Assembly (NCBI GenBank): GCA_947039985.1
Contig: CAMRAP010000113.1
Coordinates: forward strand, 1-5,801
DNA: 5,801 nucleotides
DNA from: an uncultured Odoribacter sp.
GTDB lineage: Bacteria; Bacteroidota; Bacteroidia; Bacteroidales; Marinifilaceae
Direction of reading: 5' to 3'
The notes under the pieces were generated by a model. That model was not told the origin of the DNA. It ran no database searches and saw only the letters and a list, made by a program, of their open reading frames with translations. The translations under genes and the position numbers were made by a program. Below, piece by piece: positions 1-5,801 of the stretch. How positions within the stretch are numbered: position 1 is the first letter of the stretch; the number at the start of each line of letters is the position of its first letter.

Positions 1-53
1 AATCAGATTAAAACAACAAATAGAACAAGGTATTTAAGCCAGCAGTAGTGATC

Positions 54-145
54 TAATTGGTACAGCCATACCTATTAAATTAGTATAACCGTACCAATCC
101 AATTAGTATAGCCATACCAATCCAATTAGTATAACCGTACCAATC
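54..145. repeat. Four tandem copies of a 23-bp imperfectly palindromic repeat
   Basis: Four head-to-tail 23-bp units occupy 54-76, 77-99, 100-122 and 123-145, with consensus CAATTAGTATA-RCC-RTACCAATC. Copies 2 and 4 differ at only one base, copies 3 and 4 at two, and copy 1 is the most diverged (five differences from copy 3). Each unit holds a dyad: arms TTAGTA and TACCAA around a 6-base centre, with one mismatch that becomes a G-U pair in RNA read from the minus strand. The centres alternate: copies 1 and 3 have AGCCA, copies 2 and 4 have AACCG, so the array may have grown by doubling a 46-bp unit. It starts 21 bp past the stop codon of the HU-like gene, so it would lie in that gene's 3' untranslated region. 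It is not a CRISPR array, because there are no spacers. Function unknown: a minisatellite, a multi-site protein-binding region or part of a mobile miniature element are all possible. Confidence 0.9.
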
Positions 146-166
146 CAATCAACAGCATCGATATAA

Positions 167-871
167 TTACTCATGTACAGTAAGGGGGTGTTCAAACTCA
201 AACGTGCGAACCTGTTTAAGGTCATAGTGTCCGTTATACAGTGTAGCCACCTTCACTTTATACGTACCTGCTGTAAGTTCAGGCAGCATAGCAATGAGTA
301 TTGACGGTTTATTTTGTATAATCACACTTGCTTTAACCTTTGTGCCGTCGGCTGCCACGAAGAACAAACCACAGTTCTCTTCATTACCGACAAGCTTAAT
401 TTGACTACCATGAATTTCCACCACTCCCTTGCTTGTAAGCACACGATTTACTGTGTTCGAGATGGAGTCGCGCACTTCAAGAATATTAATCACTGGTGCA
501 AGACAATCAATCTTCTCTAGCTTTATTTCCTTCTGTACGTCGCGAATAAGCATACCACGTGATACATTTATCTTTAACTTGTGGCGAGTATGGTCGAATA
601 CATCCATCGGTCCATCGAACTTACCGAAAATCGAAAACCTAGTCTGAAATAGTGGAATAGCCACCGTATGCCCCTCCTTTGTAATCTTAACAATGGTCTC
701 TTCCATAACGTTTAAGACCGCCATTATATCCGTCTTTGTAAGCGTCGTACCGCACTGCAACATCCTCTCCATCAACGCATCTATATCAAACGTGGATACT
801 CTCTGGGGGCGAGCTGTAAAGCTATCCGTATGCCCTGCAAGAAAATTCTTTACTAAATGATATTTTACCAT
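167..871 (-). CDS. HU/IHF-like DNA-binding protein with C-terminal Ig-like (DUF4469-type) domain
   Basis: This 234-residue protein has two parts. Residues 1 to about 120 look like the HU/IHF fold: an opening MVKYHLVKN strand, a helix region with the GTTLTKTDIMAVLN motif (residues 41-54) that resembles the 'G..lTK.di..vl' of HU, then a beta-rich part and an arm-like basic stretch DHTRHKLKINVSRG (93-106). Residues about 130-230 match the Ig-like beta domain that follows HU-like domains in many Bacteroidetes proteins (DUF4469/Bvu_2165_C type): GVVEIHGSQIKLVG (149-162), GLFFV (168-172), the NKPS...LPELTAGTYKVKV core (187-208) and a final PLTV. The family is expected to bind DNA in the nucleoid; the role of the Ig-like domain is not known. 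The ATG at 871 gives the usual N-terminus of the family. No Shine-Dalgarno or good promoter is visible in the 113-bp gap to the DUF3999 gene upstream, so read-through from that operon is possible. The 23-bp repeat array follows the stop. Confidence 0.88.
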   Translation of the reverse strand: MVKYHLVKNFLAGHTDSFTARPQRVSTFDIDALMERMLQCGTTLTKTDIMAVLNVMEETIVKITKEGHTVAIPLFQTRFSIFGKFDGPMDVFDHTRHKLKINVSRGMLIRDVQKEIKLEKIDCLAPVINILEVRDSISNTVNRVLTSKGVVEIHGSQIKLVGNEENCGLFFVAADGTKVKASVIIQNKPSILIAMLPELTAGTYKVKVATLYNGHYDLKQVRTFEFEHPLTVHE

Positions 872-984
872 GACTATCAGTGATTGGTTACACAGAGCAA
901 TGATAAGGAATAGTATCGTTTTATGTAGCGTTTAGAACAGATAAAATATCATCCACTAGTAAAGTTTTCCCCATGGTGAACAAC

Positions 985-2241
985 TTACTCCTCTTTTTTA
1001 TCTTTCACCAAACGATACGAAATAGATAGAATGACAAGGATAGCGACAAAAATAATAATCAAGATACCGTATTCTTCTATAAATATTTTAAATGCTGACT
1101 TTTCTTTCTCTTGCAGTTGTTCGATTTGATTAAGAACAGAGATGGAGCTTATCCCCAAGCCTTGAATGGTTTGAGGAAGATGTGCAGCAAATGACAGATC
1201 ATAAACTCCTTGTCCATCCGGAATTCCACCATAGGATAAAGTATAGGTTGATTTTCCCTCTAAATAGGCAACTAATTCACATCTAGATGCTGTAAATGTT
1301 AGGCTATCGATAGATAAAGGAAGGTTGTTTCCATTGATAATATCCATGTAGACACTATCATATCGACCATCAAGTTGCAATGTAGATTGCTGATTATCAG
1401 TAGATTTCAAATGATAGGATACGTATGAAGGTTTGCGTGCAAGTCTTCCCTTTTTTTTCCTTCTAACGCCTTGCAACGCCTCTATTGGCTGTTTAGATCT
1501 GTACATCTGCACTTCTCTATTGAAAAAACGAGGAGCGGATACATAGATATTTATATCATTTATAAATACATTTTCAGACAGCAACATAGACAATCTTGTT
1601 GTGTCACGACTGGATTTATCATACTTAAAATCCTCGATTCGAGCCTCGATAGTGTTACAAATTTCCACCGTATCAATTAAAATATAGTTGGCACTTATGA
1701 TGTTTAAGGCAGCAGATACGGAGTCGTTTATAATGACTTTATAGAAACGGTAATTCGATTTAGGAAAATCTATCTTTAAAAAGACTCTTGTATCTGTCTT
1801 TGATGCTGGATTAAAGAGTATTTCATCCCTTACATTAAACCATTTTTTGGAATCATCACTCCCCAGAATGAAACCGTTCTTTACAACATCTGAATTCTTT
1901 GTTTCTATATAAAAATGGTCAATTGGACGTTTGTTCGTTTCAACTACAATTTGAGTACTCTTTTCCGTCTGTGAAATCGTTGATTTATAGCGCTGATACG
2001 ATCGATTAAATGTCAAAGCACTCAAATTTCTAAGCACATACGCCACTCCATCCCCTTTTTCATTCGTCAGTAGAAAATCATCCCCATTCTCCGCCTCTTT
2101 CATGATTTCTAATGGAATCTCTAGTTTGTAGAAACCCGAAGTATCAACAGAGCTTAAGCTAGCCTGAAATCTCTGTGCATATAAACTACTAGCAAATAGC
2201 AGTATAAATAAGGTCAATTGAACTCGATTACTCTTTATCAT
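985..2241 (-). CDS. DUF3999-type envelope protein, signal peptide plus C-terminal membrane anchor
   Basis: This 418-residue protein begins with a signal peptide (basic MIKSNR, hydrophobic LTLFILLFASS, likely cleavage after SLYA at residue 22) and ends with one membrane helix (about 391-408) and a short charged tail RLVKDKKEE. The body between is beta-rich and should lie in the periplasm; the stretch YKLEIPLEI...GVAYVL (38-70) resembles the start of DUF3999 proteins, where a strand-forming segment precedes a 'vPY'-like motif. The assignment rests on this weak similarity, the topology and above all on position: DUF3999 genes commonly sit next to DUF2339 genes. The ATG overlaps the end of the DUF2339 gene by 14 bp in another frame, which suggests translational coupling and matched amounts. 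A basic patch RRKKKGRLARK (260-270) is encoded partly by a run of eight A. No catalytic motif is evident; a scaffold or partner role for the DUF2339 protein is inference. Confidence 0.7.
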   Translation of the reverse strand: MIKSNRVQLTLFILLFASSLYAQRFQASLSSVDTSGFYKLEIPLEIMKEAENGDDFLLTNEKGDGVAYVLRNLSALTFNRSYQRYKSTISQTEKSTQIVVETNKRPIDHFYIETKNSDVVKNGFILGSDDSKKWFNVRDEILFNPASKTDTRVFLKIDFPKSNYRFYKVIINDSVSAALNIISANYILIDTVEICNTIEARIEDFKYDKSSRDTTRLSMLLSENVFINDINIYVSAPRFFNREVQMYRSKQPIEALQGVRRKKKGRLARKPSYVSYHLKSTDNQQSTLQLDGRYDSVYMDIINGNNLPLSIDSLTFTASRCELVAYLEGKSTYTLSYGGIPDGQGVYDLSFAAHLPQTIQGLGISSISVLNQIEQLQEKEKSAFKIFIEEYGILIIIFVAILVILSISYRLVKDKKEE

Positions 2242-4585
2242 CTTTATCTATTTTTTCAGTACTAGATTCATCTTCAAACAACACATTTTTAAGTCGCTGA
2301 TACAGGAAGGAGAGTATTAAAAGCGTAACACCCAACAAAATCAATGTGGCTATTTTCCCCGCAGACGACATAACCCATAGGTCTACCAATAAAAGTTTTA
2401 AAAGAACCAATCCAAAACAGTAAATACCAATCACACGCAATAGTTTAAAATGTTTCCTCATTCCAATTAATATCTGTGCAAAGGCTATAATTGCCAATAT
2501 AATCGATATCGACCAACTAAGATCTAGATAGGCATAAAATGATGATATGGTGATATAACAGCAAGTCACATAAATAAGCATATTAAATACAATCACTCTG
2601 CTTTTATTTTCTTTATTTCGATACGCTCCACTTTGAATAAATGGTTGAGCTATTTTAACCAAGGATGCTCCCACGCATATCATTTGTATCGCATATAGGA
2701 AAAAAGGTAGCTCGTTACTGTGAATGACACTCAGCAGCAAGAACAGTCCTACGCCCATAAGATATAAGTTTATATATCTTTGTATATCAAATCGACGAGG
2801 AAGGATATATATGAGAAGAGTTATATATACAAAATAAATGCTTAGTATCACTTGAGAACTCTGCACAAACTCATTTGCCAATAGAATGATAATCGCATAG
2901 CTGATGATTCCCGAAAAGATATACAAGGGATTAAAGGGTATATATGGCATCGCCGACTCGTTGAATACCTCTTTATTACGACGCAACAGATGGGCTGCAA
3001 TAAAGAAAGTAGCTCCAATAATAGCTAGTGACACCCAACTCCCTATTGTTACATCAACACCCGAGAAGCTAATAAATACACTCAAACCAGTTATTATATA
3101 TAGAATTAAGGCAGCTACACTATATAGTTTTATTCTTGTTTTAATATATAACACCAATAATATCACCATCTCTATCGCCCAAACAACAGTGAGATAGTTG
3201 CCTTCTAATTGAATCGGAACAGAGAGTGTTAGAAATGTAACGATCACTCCCAACATGATTAATTTCAAATGATTAAATACCCTTTGAGTGGTGTATTTTT
3301 TAGTTATAGCCAATGTTACAGCATTTATGGCAGCAATGCCAATGGGTATAATTCCTTGTATCTTTATATCAAATCCCATATCACTAAGCGTATACATGGC
3401 AAGAGCAAGGTAAAGAAAATTATTTGTACCAAATATGGCACTATAAATGAGATTCCACTTCTGAGACAACTGCAAACTATAAATCCTCCAGATCGAAACT
3501 AAAAAGATTAAATAGAACATCGTTAAAAAGGATAGTATCGCAGTAGAAGATGAAGCATCTAAAAATTGGAACGAATAGATGATGATGTATGTAAATAGAA
3601 AACACAATAAAGGGAGTTCTGCCCACTTCTTTTTCAACGAAATAATGAGCATGGAAATATTCAATATCGTAATATATGAAAAGAGCACTATGGCAGAGCC
3701 TTCTCCCGTGCTAACAATAAAAGGAGCTAGAAAACCTCCAATGAGAGATATGGTGCTTAACTCCTTTCTGTCGTATAACATTGAAAGTGTGATCATTGAA
3801 ATGGTGGTTCCAAGCAGTATGGCAAAGGCAACTTCCTGAGAAAATAGTGAATAGTAGTGATAGGACAAAGCAGTTGTGACATAAAAGATAGCAAATGTAC
3901 CTCCTGCAAGTAGTGAACTAAATGTTCTGTAATTTTTTCGGAGTTGTTGGGCTATCATCAATAAAGCAATTCCCAATCCATAACCCAAGATACAACGCAT
4001 CGTTTCATTGATCCACTCGTGGTCTATGGCATACTTTATAAAAGATCCTATACCAACCACAAGTACAAGTATCCCTATTTTGCTAAATAGATTCTCCCCT
4101 ATTATTTTTTCATAATTTTTAGGTGGACTGACTTTCTTTTTCGCACTAACTTTTTCCTCAACAACTGTTTTTTCATTGTTTTCAATGGAGCTTTTCTCTA
4201 CTACAGCAGTTAACTGAGCAACTTCATCCAGTTGAGTCTGCGGTTCAGCATTTTGAGTCTGGGATAAAGAAATAGATGCCTCCACACTTTCCAACTCTTC
4301 TCGCTCTGTAGCAATCGTTTCAATGGTAGCCCTATGTTCATTGGACGTCCTTACCACCGTGTTTTCCACAGGTTCTTCTACAGGTTCTTCTACACAGTCA
4401 ACACGAAGTTCTTTCTCAATGCCTCTGGAAGTTTCTTTCTCTTTTACTGGCTCACATTCAGTCGTCTTAGCCAGTATCTTTTTGCTAAGTTGAGCGATTT
4501 TAGATTCAATCGAACTCAGCTTGTCATGCAAACTAAGCAAAAGAATTATTGTAAGTATAAGATTTGCGATGGTGATAAAAATCAT
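2228..4585 (-). CDS. DUF2339 polytopic membrane protein
   Basis: This 785-residue protein has an N-terminal membrane helix (2-19), a short heptad-like segment (21-40), a charged, probably disordered Glu-rich linker (about 41-155), and then a core of roughly twenty membrane helices to residue 763, ending in an acidic tail. Family hallmarks of DUF2339 are clear: GENLFSKIGILVLVVGIGSFIKYAID (163-188) followed by EWI, the LLAGGTFAIFYVTTA segment (225-239), YDRKEL (271-276), GGFLAPFIVSTGEGSA (283-298), and the closing LLKLLLVDLWVM...LILSFLYQR (728-764). Length and layout are normal for the family, so it appears intact. The function is unknown in all members I know; a transporter, or a glycan or envelope role, is speculation. 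It is the first gene of an operon with the overlapping DUF3999 gene. A promoter about 110 bp upstream fits the ATG at 4585; there is no close Shine-Dalgarno (a GAGG lies 15 bases away, too far). Confidence 0.92.
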   Translation of the reverse strand: MIFITIANLILTIILLLSLHDKLSSIESKIAQLSKKILAKTTECEPVKEKETSRGIEKELRVDCVEEPVEEPVENTVVRTSNEHRATIETIATEREELESVEASISLSQTQNAEPQTQLDEVAQLTAVVEKSSIENNEKTVVEEKVSAKKKVSPPKNYEKIIGENLFSKIGILVLVVGIGSFIKYAIDHEWINETMRCILGYGLGIALLMIAQQLRKNYRTFSSLLAGGTFAIFYVTTALSYHYYSLFSQEVAFAILLGTTISMITLSMLYDRKELSTISLIGGFLAPFIVSTGEGSAIVLFSYITILNISMLIISLKKKWAELPLLCFLFTYIIIYSFQFLDASSSTAILSFLTMFYLIFLVSIWRIYSLQLSQKWNLIYSAIFGTNNFLYLALAMYTLSDMGFDIKIQGIIPIGIAAINAVTLAITKKYTTQRVFNHLKLIMLGVIVTFLTLSVPIQLEGNYLTVVWAIEMVILLVLYIKTRIKLYSVAALILYIITGLSVFISFSGVDVTIGSWVSLAIIGATFFIAAHLLRRNKEVFNESAMPYIPFNPLYIFSGIISYAIIILLANEFVQSSQVILSIYFVYITLLIYILPRRFDIQRYINLYLMGVGLFLLLSVIHSNELPFFLYAIQMICVGASLVKIAQPFIQSGAYRNKENKSRVIVFNMLIYVTCCYITISSFYAYLDLSWSISIILAIIAFAQILIGMRKHFKLLRVIGIYCFGLVLLKLLLVDLWVMSSAGKIATLILLGVTLLILSFLYQRLKNVLFEDESSTEKIDKDDKE
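4369..4392 (-). repeat. 12-bp in-frame tandem duplication in the DUF2339 linker
   Basis: The unit CAGGTTCTTCTA (plus strand) occurs twice in direct succession at 4369-4380 and 4381-4392. On the coding strand it yields the repeated EEPV in the protein segment EEPVEEPVEN (residues 66-75). It lies in the low-complexity linker after the first membrane helix, so copy changes of the 12-bp unit would alter linker length without breaking the frame. Confidence 0.85.
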
Positions 4586-4698
4586 GATCTTAAGTGTTTA
4601 CCTCAGTTGTTTTTAGATAATGATCCAGATTAAAACATTAAACGACACCGAGTTAAAAGTCAGCATATTTAGCAATCTTAGATCAAAAATTAGCTGCA

Positions 4699-4729
4699 CA
4701 AATATACGCTTTAAATGAATTAGTCCAAT
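4699..4729 (-). promoter_or_regulatory. Predicted Bacteroides-type promoter for the DUF2339-DUF3999 operon
   Basis: Read on the minus strand, ATTG (4729-4726) is followed by a 19-bp spacer and TATATTTG (4706-4699). This is an exact match to the -7 element TAnnTTTG of the Bacteroidetes primary sigma factor, and a three-of-four match to the -33 TTTG. Transcription would begin near 4692, leaving an untranslated leader of roughly 107 bases before the DUF2339 start. Sequence-only prediction. Confidence 0.65.
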
Positions 4730-4756
4730 ATTTAGTTAGTTTTTAAAAAGAGAATC

Positions 4757-4788
4757 ATTGGAAAGCAAGTATTTAAGAATTATATTTG
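4757..4788 (+). promoter_or_regulatory. Predicted Bacteroides-type promoter for the GH89 gene
   Basis: On the plus strand, ATTG (4757-4760) is followed by a 20-bp spacer and TATATTTG (4781-4788), an exact TAnnTTTG -7 element with a near-match -33 element. Transcription would begin near 4795, about 47 bases before the GH89 start. It points away from the DUF2339 promoter, and the two -33 elements are separated by 27 bp of A/T-rich DNA. Sequence-only prediction. Confidence 0.68.
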
Positions 4789-4841
4789 CAAAGATTGATT
4801 ATCATATCAAAATATACACATCTTTAAAACTTTTTTTAATT

Positions 4842-5801
4842 ATGAAGATTTTATTACTAAGCTTATACCTCCTTGTTTCAACTGCCTTTTCGGTCAACGC
4901 AGATGATGAAGTCAAAAAAATGATTGCGCGAACTAGCAAAGGAAACATTAAAAACATCAAACTGATTAAAACAGACTCCGAAAACACAGCCTTTGAGTAC
5001 TATACAAAAAAAGGTAAATTATATATAAAAGGTTCTGATAACATTGCCCTAAGTAGAGGGTTTTACGACTACGTTAAACAAAATCAACAGGGAGTTTACA
5101 CTTGGTCTGGATCAAACATTACACTACCTGAAAAATTTGAAGACATTGAATCTCGCAAAGTTGTTTCTCCCTTCGATAACCATTACTATTTTAATGTCGT
5201 GACCTATGGTTACACTATGCCATATTGGGATTGGAATCGCTGGGAACAAGAAATTGACTGGATGGCTTTACATGGCATAAATATGCCTCTAGCTCTTGTT
5301 GGCTACGAAGCGATTCTTGCACGTGTATGGAAACGCTTTGGACTAACAGATGATGAAATCAATAGCTATTTTGGTAGTCCAGCACATCTACCTTGGGTGA
5401 GAATGGGCAATATGAGTGGCATTGATGGACCTTTAAATGATCAATGGTATGAGGATCAAATTGCATTGCAACACAATATCTTAAAGCGTATGAAATCTTT
5501 GGACATGAAGCCCATTTGTATGGGATTTCCAGGGTTTGTACCAGAAGCTTTCAAACGCATATACCCTGACTTAAATCTAATTAAAACAAATTGGGCTGGA
5601 GCATTCCACAACTGGATGCTGTCACCACAAGAGGAACTTTTTAGCCAAATAGCAACTGCTTTTATTCAAGAGTGGGAGAAAGAATTTGGCAAAAATGATA
5701 ATTATCTTGTTGATAGTTTTAATGAAATGGATATACCATTTCCACCCAAAGAATCAAAAGAACGTTACGACCTACTGGCTTCTTATGGAGATATTGTATA
5801 C
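4842..5801 (+). CDS. Secreted alpha-N-acetylglucosaminidase, GH89 family (N-terminal 320 residues, cut by window end)
   Basis: The frame is open from the ATG at 4842 to the last base. The protein starts with a signal peptide (MKILLLSLYLLVSTAFSVNA, cleavage likely before DDEV) without a lipobox Cys, so it is exported but not an obvious lipoprotein. Residues about 21-105 fit the small N-terminal NAGLU domain, and from about 112 the catalytic barrel begins. Strong GH89 signatures, recalled from human NAGLU, are WDWNRWEQEIDWMALHGIN (129-147), PWVRMGNMSGIDGPL (184-198), GFVPEAFKRIYP (231-242) and DSFNEM (291-296). E295 in NEM aligns with the proposed general acid/base (human E316); the second catalytic Glu lies beyond the window. 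Family enzymes remove terminal alpha-linked GlcNAc, from heparan sulfate in animals and from GlcNAc-alpha-1,4-Gal mucin caps in Clostridium perfringens; which applies here cannot be told. GH89 enzymes usually exceed 700 residues, so over half is missing. The start follows a promoter and an A/T-rich leader lacking Shine-Dalgarno. Confidence 0.95.
   Translation, partial: MKILLLSLYLLVSTAFSVNADDEVKKMIARTSKGNIKNIKLIKTDSENTAFEYYTKKGKLYIKGSDNIALSRGFYDYVKQNQQGVYTWSGSNITLPEKFEDIESRKVVSPFDNHYYFNVVTYGYTMPYWDWNRWEQEIDWMALHGINMPLALVGYEAILARVWKRFGLTDDEINSYFGSPAHLPWVRMGNMSGIDGPLNDQWYEDQIALQHNILKRMKSLDMKPICMGFPGFVPEAFKRIYPDLNLIKTNWAGAFHNWMLSPQEELFSQIATAFIQEWEKEFGKNDNYLVDSFNEMDIPFPPKESKERYDLLASYGDIVY

Noticed and set aside
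54..145. CRISPR-like repetition
   Set aside because: The 23-bp units abut directly with no unique spacers, and no cas gene is present in the window.
898..905. Possible -7 element (TATCATTG on the minus strand) for the HU-like gene
   Set aside because: It misses one conserved base of TAnnTTTG and has no TTTG-like element 19-21 bp upstream, so I do not call a promoter.
872..984. Terminator between the DUF3999 and HU-like genes
   Set aside because: Only a very weak stem (GATA-TTT-TATC on the minus strand) is visible, with no GC-rich stem followed by a T run.
4334..4633. Plus-strand open frame of 99 codons antisense to the DUF2339 gene
   Set aside because: It is the mirror of the Glu/Pro-rich linker (low-complexity Arg/Phe/Tyr product) and resembles no known protein; the opposite strand has clear family motifs.
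4623..4638. CAGATTAAAACA shared between the intergenic region and the left end of the window (near position 4)
   Set aside because: Only 12 bases of A/T-rich sequence match and the flanks do not, so chance is the simplest explanation.
4802..4987. Minus-strand open frame of 61 codons across the GH89 start
   Set aside because: It overlaps the signal peptide region of a well-supported GH89 gene, and its product shows no recognisable family.

Overview
The window looks like a chromosomal segment from a low-GC member of the Bacteroidales. Three things point there: an HU-like protein with the C-terminal Ig-like domain typical of Bacteroidetes, two promoters that match the Bacteroides-type pattern (ATTG/TTTG, 19-20 bp spacer, TAnnTTTG), and starts without a clear Shine-Dalgarno sequence. 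I cannot name the genus.

Layout from left to right. Positions 54-145 hold four tandem copies of a 23-bp repeat, each an imperfect palindrome. Three minus-strand genes follow: an HU/IHF-like DNA-binding protein (167-871), a DUF3999-type single-pass envelope protein (985-2241) and a DUF2339 polytopic membrane protein (2228-4585). Transcription runs from the DUF2339 gene leftwards. The DUF2339 and DUF3999 genes overlap by 14 bp, so they are almost certainly one operon; the HU-like gene lies 113 bp further on and may be read through or have its own promoter. A 256-bp divergent intergenic region (4586-4841) carries two back-to-back promoters. On the plus strand, 4842-5801 is the first 320 codons of a secreted family GH89 alpha-N-acetylglucosaminidase, cut off by the window end.

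How the genes relate: the DUF2339/DUF3999 pair is a recurring membrane partnership of unknown function, probably in the inner membrane and periplasm. The GH89 enzyme would act outside the cytoplasm on glycans ending in alpha-linked GlcNAc (heparan-type chains or certain mucin glycans), which suggests a host-associated glycan forager. Nothing in the sequence ties the GH89 enzyme functionally to the DUF pair beyond the shared intergenic region. I see no tRNA, rRNA, CRISPR array, transposase or recognised defence system. I do not see a clearly new multi-gene system; the best leads are the palindromic 23-bp repeat array and the uncharacterised DUF2339-DUF3999 pair.
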